Both the position numbers and the translations under genes were made by a program. A stretch of DNA of 64,000 nucleotides from Clostridia bacterium (GTDB lineage: Bacteria; Bacillota; Clostridia; Lachnospirales; Lachnospiraceae), in NCBI GenBank assembly GCA_910575625.1, contig CAJTFD010000001.1:62001-126000 (forward strand), in the 5' to 3' direction. This document shows, one piece after another, positions 8,842 through 17,517 of the stretch (position 1 is the stretch's first letter; each line of letters starts with the position of its first letter). A model generated the notes under the pieces. That model was not told the DNA's origin. It did no database searches and saw only the letters and a program-made list of their open reading frames with translations.

Positions 8842-10383
8842 TTATTGGCCGCTGAACAGGTCTTCCAGCACCTGCCCGGCTGTCTTACTCTTATATCCAT
8901 CCGGGTCTGCCAGCGTATTCGTCTTCCACCGCATCATATTGCTGGCCCTGATGTATGAAGTCCCCACACTGCAGGATGAGTTGAACTTCTTCATCAGGCT
9001 TGGGTAATACTGATTCATATAACGCTGGGCCAATGTGATCGCCTCGCTGTCCCAACCCCCGGCCGGCGTCGGCGTCCCGTTGATCTGCACGCACGGCGGT
9101 GTGGAGTGGACGATCACCAGACTGCCGTCCGAACACTGCCCCAATACGATGAATGTATGCCCGGACATACTGCCCACGTCCCCAGGCTTAAACTGCCCTA
9201 TGTAATCCTTCTTGCTCAGTGTGGTCTGGTTGCGCAGCGTCCCATACCCTCTGCTGGCATACACGCTGGCGATCGTGGACGCTTCCGCCACATAGCCGCT
9301 GCCCACACCGCTCTTCGTCTCCATGACCTGATAGGTGCTCCATCCCACGAAGCCGGAGCAGTCCAGCCCTTTCGACCGTGTCTCTGCGGAGAGGTCCTGG
9401 TAATTGGAAAAATCATAGGAACCGCTCTGGGAATCATACCATACTTTCCACTCCGGGTAGACCCCGATATATGTGGCCGTCGGCTGCGCCCAGCCGCCTC
9501 CCCACACGTACAGCGTATTCCCCACAGGCTGCAGTGCACCCAGAAGGAAATTTTTGATCGTGCGGGCTTCCCCTGGCTTGCTGGTGGCGCTGTCCACATC
9601 TTTTACCTCATATTCCATCACACCGGAGGAATCGAAATAATAAGTCTTGGAATTGATCGTCTGCATGCCCGTGAGCCGCTGTCCCTTGCTCCCCTTCGTC
9701 TTGGACAGGTAATATCTGTTGCCATTATAAGTGAGCCATCCGGTCTTTACATACCCTCCGTCCTTAAAATAATACCACTTTCCCGAAATCTCCGTCCATC
9801 CCGTATAAGTGCCCTTCTGTGTGAAATAATACCTATGACCGCTGATGGTCTTCCATCCCACATGCATGTTTCCATCTTCCTTGGCATAGTAATATTTCTT
9901 CCCCACTTTGAAGAGCATATCGGTGTACATGGCCCCGGTCGTCTTATCCATGTAAAATCTATTTTTCCCGCCCGAGCTGTTTTTTTCCGAGACCCATCCA
10001 TAGGCCATCGCCCCCTTCGGGGAGCCCTTCTTGAAAAAATACCATTTCTTCTTGATCTTCTTCCAACCGGTGATCATCGCCCCGTCCTTGCCCAGGTAGT
10101 ACTTCCGGCCATCCTCTTCCGATGTGATGAGCTCATTTGCAGCCATCGCGCCATCGCCCGGTTTCAGGTAATAACGCTTGTTATTATATTGGATCCACTC
10201 CCCTTTGACCTTCCGGCCGTTCTGGTAGTAGTACCATACATCGTTCTTCTGCACCCATCCTTCCTTGATCGCCGCCTGGACTTCCACCGGCGTCGTCTGC
10301 ACCGCGGCTACGCCCGCTCCCAGGAGGATGAATGCCAAGATGCTCAATATCTTCCAGCTGGATCTTCTTTTTCCCATTGCCAT
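8842..10383 (-). CDS. Choline-binding-type surface protein with C-terminal NlpC/P60-like domain
   Basis: This is a secreted wall-associated hydrolase candidate of 513 residues. The basic N-terminus and hydrophobic segment (about 4-33) form a signal sequence. About ten aromatic/Gly-rich cell-wall-binding repeats follow (residues about 40-265; units such as GWVQKNDVWYYYQNGRKV), of the type that bind choline in pneumococcal proteins. The C-terminal part has Cys in GLDCSGF (residue 342), His in SGHTFIV and a second His in VIVHSTPP, the catalytic pattern of NlpC/P60 enzymes. The ATG at 10383 has AAGGAT upstream. The phosphocholine genes at 18597-21938 give the repeats a plausible ligand. Confidence 0.85.
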   Translation of the reverse strand: MAMGKRRSSWKILSILAFILLGAGVAAVQTTPVEVQAAIKEGWVQKNDVWYYYQNGRKVKGEWIQYNNKRYYLKPGDGAMAANELITSEEDGRKYYLGKDGAMITGWKKIKKKWYFFKKGSPKGAMAYGWVSEKNSSGGKNRFYMDKTTGAMYTDMLFKVGKKYYYAKEDGNMHVGWKTISGHRYYFTQKGTYTGWTEISGKWYYFKDGGYVKTGWLTYNGNRYYLSKTKGSKGQRLTGMQTINSKTYYFDSSGVMEYEVKDVDSATSKPGEARTIKNFLLGALQPVGNTLYVWGGGWAQPTATYIGVYPEWKVWYDSQSGSYDFSNYQDLSAETRSKGLDCSGFVGWSTYQVMETKSGVGSGYVAEASTIASVYASRGYGTLRNQTTLSKKDYIGQFKPGDVGSMSGHTFIVLGQCSDGSLVIVHSTPPCVQINGTPTPAGGWDSEAITLAQRYMNQYYPSLMKKFNSSCSVGTSYIRASNMMRWKTNTLADPDGYKSKTAGQVLEDLFSGQ

Positions 10384-10474
10384 CGCCCATCCTTTTTCTA
10401 AATTATTACCACTTATTACGTTTATCCGTATCATCGAATGGCTTTTTTAAATGATTATTACAAATATATTTCAT

Positions 10475-10503
10475 ATTATAGCGTGGCAGAACTGAAATGT
10501 CAA
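10475..10503 (-). promoter_or_regulatory. Perfect-consensus sigma-A promoter of the wall-binding NlpC/P60 gene
   Basis: TTGACA (10498-10503), 17 bases, TATAAT (10475-10480) on the minus strand. This is an exact match to the vegetative consensus. It begins only five bases after the stop of the upstream glycosyltransferase gene and lies about 90 bases before the start codon. Confidence 0.85.
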
Positions 10504-10507
10504 CATC

Positions 10508-11524
10508 TTAATTAAAGCCGTAAAACTTTTGGCAGATCTTATACAATGTGGTGGACATGCTGCGCCCGCCCTTCCCGGGCAGGTTCACCGCGCGGCCCAG
10601 GATGCCCCGTCGCACGGCCCGGTAGAGGCCCTTGTCCGTATCCTTTAGATACTTCCACAACTGGGCTTTTTTATCCATATTCTCCTCCTTGCCGGAGCGG
10701 ATCAGCATGACGCTGGACACCGCGGTGATGATCGTCAGGTAGCGGATCATATACTGCCGCAGCTGCCTGGACTTCACCTGCGCCTGCGACAGGATGTCGA
10801 TCATCTGCTTGTTGACCCGGATCTGCTGATCGATCCGGCTGATCATGACCGATTCATGCACCGACTGGTCCTCCCGTCCGATAAAATAGCGGTAAAAATT
10901 CACATCCAGGTAATACAGCGTGGTCACGCAGGGCAGCGGCTCGAATACGAACAGGTTGTCCACGTAAAATGTATGCTTGGGCAGCCGCAGCCCGCAGGAT
11001 TTTAACAATTCCGTCCTGTATATGGCCGAGTGCATCAGGATGTATTTCCCGGTATGCATGTGTCTGACCTGATCCCAGCCGAAGACCTGGTCTTTCGGGA
11101 AACATTTCCTGTACTGCATGACTTTTTTCCGGGCGGCCCCCTGTTTCTCGTACACAAAATTAGTGATCAGCATGTCCAGCGTCTGGGGCCCGCGGGTCAG
11201 TTCCTCCAGGGTATCCATCACCACCTGATAAGCCTCCGGGTTCACCCAGTCGTCACTGTCCACCACTTTAAAATAAAGGCCGCTGGCATTGGCCAGACCC
11301 ACATTGACCGCCTCCCCGTGCCCTCCGTTCTCCTGATGGATCGCGCGGACGATGTGGGGAAATCTGGCCGCATAGGCGTCGGCGATCCTCCCCGTGTCAT
11401 CTGCGGAGCCATCGTCCACGATCAAGATCTCCACATCGTCGCCCCCGGCCAGAAGGGAATCCACACATTTTTCCATATAATCCTGCGAATTGTAACAGGG
11501 TACTGTGATGCTCAATAATTTCAT
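10508..11524 (-). CDS. Family 2 glycosyltransferase
   Basis: This is an inverting GT-A glycosyltransferase that probably decorates a surface polysaccharide or teichoic acid; sugar and acceptor are unknown. In the 338 residues, the N-terminal SITVPCYNSQDYMEKCVDSLL start, the nucleotide-binding IVDDGSADDT (about 35-44), the QENGGHGEAVNVG segment and the metal-binding VDSDDW (about 88-93) are all present. The C-terminal half is helical without clear membrane spans. It starts 9 bases after mutY ends, so the two are probably co-transcribed. Confidence 0.9.
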   Translation of the reverse strand: MKLLSITVPCYNSQDYMEKCVDSLLAGGDDVEILIVDDGSADDTGRIADAYAARFPHIVRAIHQENGGHGEAVNVGLANASGLYFKVVDSDDWVNPEAYQVVMDTLEELTRGPQTLDMLITNFVYEKQGAARKKVMQYRKCFPKDQVFGWDQVRHMHTGKYILMHSAIYRTELLKSCGLRLPKHTFYVDNLFVFEPLPCVTTLYYLDVNFYRYFIGREDQSVHESVMISRIDQQIRVNKQMIDILSQAQVKSRQLRQYMIRYLTIITAVSSVMLIRSGKEENMDKKAQLWKYLKDTDKGLYRAVRRGILGRAVNLPGKGGRSMSTTLYKICQKFYGFN

Positions 11525-11533
11525 GATCTTCTC

Positions 11534-12580
11534 CTATCCTTTCCTAATAAATGCATCGAAGGCTGACGGGATCGCATACTTTTCCTGCACCTCCTCTGCC
11601 CGGGCAAATATCATGTCGCCCTGCCGCCTCTCGTCCAACTGCTGCACACGGATCTGATACCCCCGCATCCGCCACTCCACATGGGAAAAGATATGTTTCG
11701 CCTCCCCAAGGGGACGGATGCGCAGCGGTCCAAGCCCCATCTCCCTCACCCAGGAGAGCGTCTCCTCCTCCTTGAGATGGCCTTTCACATTCGGCAGCTC
11801 ATACAGTCCGGCCAAAAGCCCTTTCGCCGCCCGTTTGCGGATGGCCACACAGTCCCCGTCCTGGATCACCAGGACAGTGCGTTCCTCGATCCTGCGGGGT
11901 TTGGAGCGTGTCTTTACCGGAAGCTTTGCCGCCGTGCCATGGGCCGCCGCCAGACAGATGCCTTTTAGCGGACATTGACCGCATTTTGCCTGCGCGCCCG
12001 GCAGGCAGATCAGGGCACCCAGCTCCATGAGCGCCTGGTCATAATCCCCGGGACAGTCCGTTGGCATGACCGCCTGTATCTTTTGTCCGATCTGCCTGCG
12101 GACGGACTGTCTGGCGATATCCTCCCGGCTCTCCAACACCCGGGAGACGACCCGCAGCACATTGCCGTCCACCGCAGGCACCGGGATGCCGTAGGCGATA
12201 GCCGCGATCGCCCCGGCCGTGTAATCTCCGATCCCTTTTAAGCCCTTTAGCGCCTCATAGTCTGCGGGGAGCTGCCCTCCATAGAGTCCCATCACCTGTT
12301 GGGCCGCTTTTTGCATATTGCGGACACGGTTATAATAGCCAAGCCCCTCCCACAATTTCATCAGACGCTCCTCGGGACACTCTGCCAGGTCCCTGACCGT
12401 GGGCAGAGCCTCCAGGAATCTTTCAAAATAGTCCTTGACCACCTCCACCCGTGTCTGCTGGCACATGATCTCCGAGATCCATATCTCATAAGGGTCTTTT
12501 TCCACCCTCCAGGGAAGGGCGCGTTTGTTCTGTCTATACCATTTTAATAAAGGTTTTTCTATCTCCCGTAATCGCTCCAC
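11534..12580 (-). CDS. mutY: A/G-specific adenine DNA glycosylase
   Basis: MutY removes adenine mispaired with 8-oxoguanine. The 348-residue protein has the helix-hairpin-helix LKGIGDYTAGAI (about 109-120), the catalytic Asp in PAVDGNVLRV (about 134-143) and a [4Fe-4S] cluster signature C-x6-C-x2-C-x5-C (from about 192 to 208). A NUDIX-like C-terminal domain that reads 8-oxoG follows. The start is GTG with GGAGAT upstream. Length is standard. It is divergent from the HAD gene and upstream of the glycosyltransferase. Confidence 0.95.
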   Translation of the reverse strand: MERLREIEKPLLKWYRQNKRALPWRVEKDPYEIWISEIMCQQTRVEVVKDYFERFLEALPTVRDLAECPEERLMKLWEGLGYYNRVRNMQKAAQQVMGLYGGQLPADYEALKGLKGIGDYTAGAIAAIAYGIPVPAVDGNVLRVVSRVLESREDIARQSVRRQIGQKIQAVMPTDCPGDYDQALMELGALICLPGAQAKCGQCPLKGICLAAAHGTAAKLPVKTRSKPRRIEERTVLVIQDGDCVAIRKRAAKGLLAGLYELPNVKGHLKEEETLSWVREMGLGPLRIRPLGEAKHIFSHVEWRMRGYQIRVQQLDERRQGDMIFARAEEVQEKYAIPSAFDAFIRKG

Positions 12581-12651
12581 TTTTTTATCTCCAGTCTATC
12601 CATTTACACAGTCTGCGATACCATCATAACACAGATCCGTGAAAATGACCG

Positions 12652-12680
12652 TTGCTTTTTTCTTTTTGCCCCTTTAAAAT
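12652..12680 (+). promoter_or_regulatory. Promoter of the HAD phosphatase gene
   Basis: TTGCTT (12652-12657), 17-base spacer, TAAAAT (12675-12680), 32 bases before the ATG. Confidence 0.6.
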
Positions 12681-12712
12681 AGAAAATAAAACACAAAGGA
12701 GGATCTGCAGAC

Positions 12713-13333
12713 ATGGACAGTATGATCTTTGACGTAGACGGCACTCTCTGGGACGCCACACCGATCGTGGCCGGGGCCTGGACGGACATCGCCCGCCGGG
12801 AATACGACCCGCAGGCGACCATCACCGCCCAGCAGCTGCGCGGACTATTCGGAAAACTCCTGCCGGACATCGCCGCCGCCCTTTTTCCAAAAGAAACACC
12901 CGAGCGCCAGATGGAGCTGATCGAGATATGCTGCGAGGCCGAACATACGGCGCTCTTAAATACCCCCAAGGCCCCCATCTACCCCGGCCTGGAAGACACC
13001 CTAAAAGTATTGTCTGAAAAGTACAGGCTCTTTATCGTCAGCAACTGCCAGGCCGGATACATCGAAGTATTCCTAAAATGCACCGGCTTCGCCCACTATT
13101 TCCAGGGGCATCTGTGTCCCGGCGACACCGGGAACCCCAAAGGGGACAATATCATCGCGGTCATCCGGCAGCATCAGCTGCGCGCGCCCGTCTACATCGG
13201 CGATACGGCGGGGGACCAGCAGGCCACGCGGCAGGCCGGCATCCCCTTTGTCTACGCTTCCTATGGATACGGAGAGGTGGATCAGCCGGAATACACGATC
13301 TTACAGATCTCGGACTTGGCCACCCTCTTCTGA
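12713..13333 (+). CDS. HAD-superfamily hydrolase (phosphoglycolate-phosphatase-like)
   Basis: This is a soluble phosphatase of the haloacid dehalogenase superfamily. The 206 residues hold motif I FDVDGTLWD (residues 5-13, nucleophile Asp6), motif II with IVSNC (about 104-108), a Lys in GNPKGDN (about 143-149) and the acidic motif IV IGDTAGDQQA (about 162-171). An alpha-helical cap follows motif I. The exact substrate is unknown; small phosphorylated metabolites are usual. AAGGAGG precedes the ATG. The gene stands alone between divergent mutY and the convergent YkuD gene. Confidence 0.88.
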   Translation: MDSMIFDVDGTLWDATPIVAGAWTDIARREYDPQATITAQQLRGLFGKLLPDIAAALFPKETPERQMELIEICCEAEHTALLNTPKAPIYPGLEDTLKVLSEKYRLFIVSNCQAGYIEVFLKCTGFAHYFQGHLCPGDTGNPKGDNIIAVIRQHQLRAPVYIGDTAGDQQATRQAGIPFVYASYGYGEVDQPEYTILQISDLATLF

Positions 13334-13362
13334 TCCTCCGGACGCTGCCGCCTGATCATCCC

Positions 13363-13394
13363 AAAAAAGGACCTGCACCTGCAGATCCTTTTTT
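13363..13394. terminator. Bidirectional terminator between the HAD and YkuD genes
   Basis: A nearly perfect stem AAAAAAGGA(C)CTGC with GCAG(A)TCCTTTTTT around an ACCT loop has a T-run on both strands. It lies between two convergent genes and can serve both. Confidence 0.85.
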
Positions 13395-13412
13395 CTTATT
13401 TCTTTATCCCTC

Positions 13413-15476
13413 TCAATTGAACACCACGATCGGGGTCTCCGTGTCGATGATCTCATACAGCTCCGCCGCTTTTTCCGGAGGCAGGTTTATACAGCCATGG
13501 GATCCGTTGTACACATACATATCTCCTCCGAAACTGGGCTGCCAGGCAGCATCGTGGAAACCTACGCCGCCGTTAAAGGGCATCCAGTACTGCACTGGGG
13601 TCTCGTACTCATACTCCCCATTCTCCTGCTTCTCGCCCCGCAGCACCTCATCCAGCTTCTTATAATACAGGTGGCATACACCCGTGGGCGTCTGCTTTTT
13701 GGGTTCTGGTTTCCCCGACACGAAATCCGACTCGAAGATCAGCGCTCCCTCCCGGTAATAATACATGTGCTGGACGGCCAGATCCACTTCTATATAAGTA
13801 TCACCGATATCGTCGGAACCCGCGTGCATGGCCGTGCTGGCATAATTCGGCTCCCGGGTCACCACCTCTCCGTTTTTGATCTCCTCCAGCAGCTGGATCG
13901 CCTCCGCGTACTGATCGATCTGCCATCCGTAATTGCCTCCGGCCACGTTGACCGTCCGGCCCGAGCTCGCCGTGAACGTCCTGTTCGCACCCAAAGTATC
14001 CCGCCTGGCCGCCAGTTCCGCCACGTAGTTATATACATTCTGTTCCAACGCTTCGTCGTTGATGTCCACACTGCCGTCCTCGCTCACATGGATCCAGTTA
14101 CGGATGACCTCTCCGTTTAAGACTTCCGTCTCGTCGCCAAACGTGTATGTGATGCTCGCCCTCGCATAACTGTTCAGATGATCCCGCTCCTCCACCAGAC
14201 TCTGGTCGTCCTTGGTGACCGCGGCGGTAAAATAGACATCCTGCTCTTCCAGATCCAGGCTCTCCTGGCTCTCCTCCACGCATTTACAGACCAGCTCCAG
14301 TACTTTCTCCGCGTCCAATGCCGTCCCTGCCGTCTCCGGGATGATCGTAAACTCTCCGTCCTGATATTCCAGATGGGCATCTACCGGCTGTATCTGCCTG
14401 TCTGGCTGCATGCAGTCCAGCTGTCCCATCTGCACACGGACTTTCTCCCGGTCATAGGAGATGCTCTCCCCCACCGTGTAGGCATGCTCGTTGAAAAATG
14501 AATCGACCCAGCGCATGGGCTCCTGCTCTTCCAGCAGCTTCTGCACATCGTCATGGGGCTGGTACTTATAGTCGATGGCTTCCGCCGTGATCACCTGGGG
14601 TTCCGCATCACGGGCATAGACCGTCAGGGAGTAATCTTCCACGCTCCTTCTGATCAGCTGCTCCGCCTGTGCCTCCGTCATGCCGGAACAGTCGATGTGG
14701 TTGATGCTCGTCCCCGGCAGGAAACGGTCCTGGTAATAGTTCCCCACCCCCGCATAGACGCCGACGGTCCCCACCAGCAGCACGCCTATGATCACCGACG
14801 CGGCGACCAGACCTCTCCGGCTCTTCTTCTCCGGCTGCGGGGTGATGACCGGACGCTCCCTTTCCTGCCGGATCGGTTTCGGCCGCGGTGCCTCCGGGGT
14901 CTTTTTCTGGATCTTTTCCGGATCTTTTCCTGGATCTTTTTCCTGAAGGTCCTCCGGGGTCTTATCCTGATCCCGCAGGCTTCCCTGTCCCTGTGCGTCC
15001 TCTTCCTGGCTTTTCTCTTTCTGATCTTTTTCTCTTTGATCTTTCTCTCTTTGATCTTTCTCTTCCCGGGCTTTTTTCTGGGGTCTGGGGACCTCCGGCT
15101 CTTTCGCGGCGGCCGCCTCCTTCTCCTCCGGAACGCCCTCCTTGCGCACCAGGGACTCATCCAGGCGGATCCCTTTCGCGCGGGCTACTTTGACCGTTCC
15201 CGCAGTCTTCGCCTTGGGCGCCCTCTGCGCCGAGCTGATGTGGTCGATCGGTTCATCCCCCAGGGTGTCTGAGACAATCTTCTGCATAGCCCGCTCGATC
15301 TTACTCTCAAAGCTCTCCCCGTCTCTGTCCTCCCGGTCCTCCCGATTCTCTCTCTCCGACACGGCCACCGCCTGCAACTGGGCCAGGGCTTTCTTCACTT
15401 CCTGTGCGGGCAGTTCCACCGTCTCGTAGCTGCCTCTGCTCTTCTTCTTTTCGGGCTTAACTTTCTTACTGCTCAT
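13413..15476 (-). CDS. Membrane-anchored YkuD L,D-transpeptidase with charged cytoplasmic region
   Basis: This enzyme is expected to form or modify 3-3 peptidoglycan cross-links outside the membrane. Its 687 residues divide into a highly charged, low-complexity cytoplasmic region (1-220, with Lys/Glu/Asp/Gln runs of an EKDQR unit near 138-155), one membrane segment (about 221-244), a peptidoglycan-binding-4-type region (about 250-550), and the C-terminal YkuD domain. The catalytic SHGCIN has its Cys at about 662, with the upstream His in GVGFHDAAW. ATG with AAGGAG. The long disordered cytoplasmic part is unusual for the family and could be a regulatory or protein-interaction segment. Confidence 0.9.
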   Translation of the reverse strand: MSSKKVKPEKKKSRGSYETVELPAQEVKKALAQLQAVAVSERENREDREDRDGESFESKIERAMQKIVSDTLGDEPIDHISSAQRAPKAKTAGTVKVARAKGIRLDESLVRKEGVPEEKEAAAAKEPEVPRPQKKAREEKDQREKDQREKDQKEKSQEEDAQGQGSLRDQDKTPEDLQEKDPGKDPEKIQKKTPEAPRPKPIRQERERPVITPQPEKKSRRGLVAASVIIGVLLVGTVGVYAGVGNYYQDRFLPGTSINHIDCSGMTEAQAEQLIRRSVEDYSLTVYARDAEPQVITAEAIDYKYQPHDDVQKLLEEQEPMRWVDSFFNEHAYTVGESISYDREKVRVQMGQLDCMQPDRQIQPVDAHLEYQDGEFTIIPETAGTALDAEKVLELVCKCVEESQESLDLEEQDVYFTAAVTKDDQSLVEERDHLNSYARASITYTFGDETEVLNGEVIRNWIHVSEDGSVDINDEALEQNVYNYVAELAARRDTLGANRTFTASSGRTVNVAGGNYGWQIDQYAEAIQLLEEIKNGEVVTREPNYASTAMHAGSDDIGDTYIEVDLAVQHMYYYREGALIFESDFVSGKPEPKKQTPTGVCHLYYKKLDEVLRGEKQENGEYEYETPVQYWMPFNGGVGFHDAAWQPSFGGDMYVYNGSHGCINLPPEKAAELYEIIDTETPIVVFN

Positions 15477-15517
15477 CGCTCTTGGACTCCTTAGATCATC
15501 TCACATATGGCCAAACA

Positions 15518-15538
15518 ACCACCAGCTTAACTGGTGGT
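15518..15538 (-). repeat. Perfect hairpin in the 5' leader of the YkuD gene
   Basis: ACCACCAG and CTGGTGGT (15518-15525, 15531-15538) form a perfect 8-bp stem with a 5-nt loop, about 40 bases upstream of the YkuD start and downstream of its predicted promoter. The T content after it is low, so it is a leader structure rather than a clear terminator. Confidence 0.5.
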
Positions 15539-15579
15539 CTGCAACAACTATCTGGGTTTTTTGGATTTGCAACGGATTC

Positions 15580-15588
15580 ATTATAACA
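15580..15588 (-). promoter_or_regulatory. Extended -10 promoter element of the YkuD gene
   Basis: TGTTATAAT on the minus strand is an extended -10 element (TGN plus perfect TATAAT). No good -35 is seen 17 bases upstream. Start would be near 15573. Confidence 0.5.
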
Positions 15589-15680
15589 TACTTCCCCAAA
15601 AATGTACCCCCTATTTGGATGTATCAGGAAAATTTAAAACAAATGTCACATTTGGAAAAACTCCTTAATCTTCTCCCCGC

Positions 15681-16319
15681 CTATTCCACCTCCAGGAAAT
15701 ACTCCGCCGTCCCGTAAAACCTGTTCCGGGCAAAATTCTCCTCTCTCCACTTCAGTCTGAATTCATAGATCTTGCCCGCCTGCAGCTTTAACAGAGGCAT
15801 CTCATCATGATATGCTTTCGCATTCTCCTCTATGCCTTTACTGGCCTTATTCCACTGGCGGATCCGCAGGACATCCGGCGCAACCTCCGTGGAAAAGGAA
15901 TAGTACGCCGCACCGTCTGGGACCTTCAGCTTGCTGATCATCCCGCTCTCAGCCGCATCCAGGGCGCTGAACCCACAGGCGATCACGGCCCCCATCTCGC
16001 TGCCGTCCTCAAAATTCCAGGAATACGACGCCGGACCAATCTCCAGCGTATTTTCCGCAGACGCCTCATCTGTCAATGCGAATACCGGCGCCTCCGTCAA
16101 TATGGGGCCCACCCGATCCGCCGCTTCCGGCGCGCTGTCCTTTTCTCCCTGTGCAGCGCCCTGTCCCGACACTTCCGGTGCGCTGTCCTTTTCTCCCTCT
16201 GCAGCGCCCTGTCCCGACACTTTCGGCGCGCTGCCCTTTTCCCCCTCTGCAGGACTCTGTCCCGCCGCACAGCCGGACAGCAGAGATAAGACCGTCATAA
16301 ATAAGATCATTTTTTTCAT
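15681..16319 (-). CDS. Lipoprotein of unknown function with tandem repeats
   Basis: The function is not recognised. The 212-residue product has a lipoprotein signal (LLSGC, lipidated Cys17), then three tandem 16-residue repeats (units such as GEKDSAPEVSGQGAA, residues about 18-65), then a compact C-terminal domain rich in aromatic and acidic residues that may be a beta-sandwich. Its ATG overlaps the TGA of the LacI-type gene (ATGA), and GGAGGG sits inside the end of that gene, so translation is coupled. A repressor coupled to a surface lipoprotein suggests the lipoprotein is co-regulated with that repressor's sugar signal; this is inference. Confidence 0.75.
   Translation of the reverse strand: MKKMILFMTVLSLLSGCAAGQSPAEGEKGSAPKVSGQGAAEGEKDSAPEVSGQGAAQGEKDSAPEAADRVGPILTEAPVFALTDEASAENTLEIGPASYSWNFEDGSEMGAVIACGFSALDAAESGMISKLKVPDGAAYYSFSTEVAPDVLRIRQWNKASKGIEENAKAYHDEMPLLKLQAGKIYEFRLKWREENFARNRFYGTAEYFLEVE
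16125..16268. repeat. Three 48-bp tandem repeats inside the lipoprotein gene
   Basis: Units 16125-16172, 16173-16220 and 16221-16268 are direct repeats. The first two differ at only a few positions and the third is more diverged. The length is a multiple of three, so copy-number change would keep the reading frame. Confidence 0.85.
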
Positions 16320-17308
16320 TGAGATCCACTCCCTCCTCCTGCCCTCACCGGACCTGCCGAACCGCGTACGACTAATTCCGCCCGCAAGAGCAGCGAACTG
16401 ATATATGTCTGGCCCAGGAGGCTGGCGAGCGCATAATAGCCACAGCGTCCGAGGGCGTTCCGGTCCTGCCGGACCGTAGTCAGCGGCGGCTCTGTATGCG
16501 CACTGAACGCCGCATCGTCAAAGCCGATGACGCTGATATCCTCCGGGATCCGATACCCCAGACCCCGGCAATGGCCCATCAGCTCCGCGGCCAGCTGGTC
16601 ATGCTGGCACAGGACTGCCGTAGCCCCCGCCCCCAGCAGTCCCGGCCCATAGCCCGCCGTATACACCAGATCTTGATCCACCGACAGCCCATGGAACTCC
16701 ATCGCGCGCATGTACGCCTGATACCGTTCCCGGCCGATCTGTGTCTTTAGTTCCCCGCCCAGGTAGCCGATGCGGGTATGACCCAGTCTTTTCAGGTAAG
16801 AGACTGCCATCTCAAGACCCTCGTCGCTGTTGACACCTACGTATGCGACCAGAGGATTTTCCTGGATATAATTGTCATAGAGGACCGCCGGGGTGCGTGC
16901 GTCCTTAAGATCCTCCATCCAGGGATCCGACGGAGACAGACCCAAGATGAAAGCGCCCTCATATCGGCCGCCCAGCATAAATGCATCGTAGGACATCCGG
17001 CTCTGCTGTTCCGGGGACGTATCGACCACATCCACCTCCCAGTCCGAGAGGACAGCCATCTGCTCAAACCCGATCACCAGGTCATGCCCAAACCCGGACG
17101 GATCTTTATGGTCCATATTTTCGATCAGGATGCATAACTTCCTGGCCGCATCCTTGCGGATCCGGTTCTTCTCATATCCGATCTCCACCGCCGTCTCCAG
17201 GATCTTCTTGCGCAGAGTCCCGCTGATATCCCCCGCATCGTTCAGAGCCTTGGAGACCGTGCTCTTGGAAACACCCACGATCTTCGCTATATCATTGATG
17301 GTCGGCAT
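16316..17308 (-). CDS. LacI-family transcriptional regulator
   Basis: This is a sugar-responsive DNA-binding repressor of 330 residues. The N-terminal helix-turn-helix MPTINDIAKIVGVSKSTVSKA (in two parts) and hinge (to about residue 55) are followed by a periplasmic-binding-protein-like effector domain (about 60-320; YVGVNSDEG, IGYLGG, VIGFDD motifs). ATG with GGAGGG. Downstream it is coupled to the lipoprotein gene. No transporter or enzyme lies immediately beside it, so the target is not obvious. Confidence 0.92.
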   Translation of the reverse strand: MPTINDIAKIVGVSKSTVSKALNDAGDISGTLRKKILETAVEIGYEKNRIRKDAARKLCILIENMDHKDPSGFGHDLVIGFEQMAVLSDWEVDVVDTSPEQQSRMSYDAFMLGGRYEGAFILGLSPSDPWMEDLKDARTPAVLYDNYIQENPLVAYVGVNSDEGLEMAVSYLKRLGHTRIGYLGGELKTQIGRERYQAYMRAMEFHGLSVDQDLVYTAGYGPGLLGAGATAVLCQHDQLAAELMGHCRGLGYRIPEDISVIGFDDAAFSAHTEPPLTTVRQDRNALGRCGYYALASLLGQTYISSLLLRAELVVRGSAGPVRAGGGSGSQ

Positions 17309-17328
17309 TCCGTCCCTCCTTCATTCCC

Positions 17329-17353
17329 AGAGTGCATCCCAAAACACACTCCA
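17329..17353. promoter_or_regulatory. Inverted repeat in the LacI-type gene leader, possible operator
   Basis: GAGTG and CACTC arms flank an A/T-rich centre, about 20 bases upstream of the LacI-type start codon and downstream of its promoter. It could be an autoregulatory operator. The arms also resemble the ends of the MITE-like element described at 24313 and 29341, so it might instead be a relic of that family. Confidence 0.3.
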
Positions 17354-17371
17354 AGACCAGACTTTCTTTTC

Positions 17372-17400
17372 ATTATACGCGACCCACAAGAAAAAATCAA
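17372..17400 (-). promoter_or_regulatory. Promoter of the LacI-type regulator and lipoprotein
   Basis: TTGATT (17395-17400), 17-base spacer, TATAAT (17372-17377) on the minus strand, about 65 bases before the start codon. Confidence 0.7.
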
Positions 17401-17442
17401 AGAAAAAAGCGGTCCATATACGGCACGCACCTTTTTCCTTCC

Positions 17443-17471
17443 TTGACATACAGACATGCCATACTTATAAT
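17443..17471 (+). promoter_or_regulatory. Perfect-consensus promoter of the methyltransferase gene
   Basis: TTGACA (17443-17448), 17 bases, TATAAT (17466-17471) on the plus strand, an exact consensus match, 46 bases before the ATG. Confidence 0.85.
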
Positions 17472-17517
17472 GATGATCGAACAGAACAGTTCTATGATCG
17501 GATCTTAAGGAGGAGCT

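Noticed and set aside
9106..10401. 431-codon open frame on the plus strand
   Set aside because: Antisense shadow of the wall-binding repeat protein; no ribosome binding site and no recognisable protein pattern.
14553..15272. 239-codon open frame opposite the L,D-transpeptidase gene
   Set aside because: Composition-driven shadow of the charged low-complexity region.
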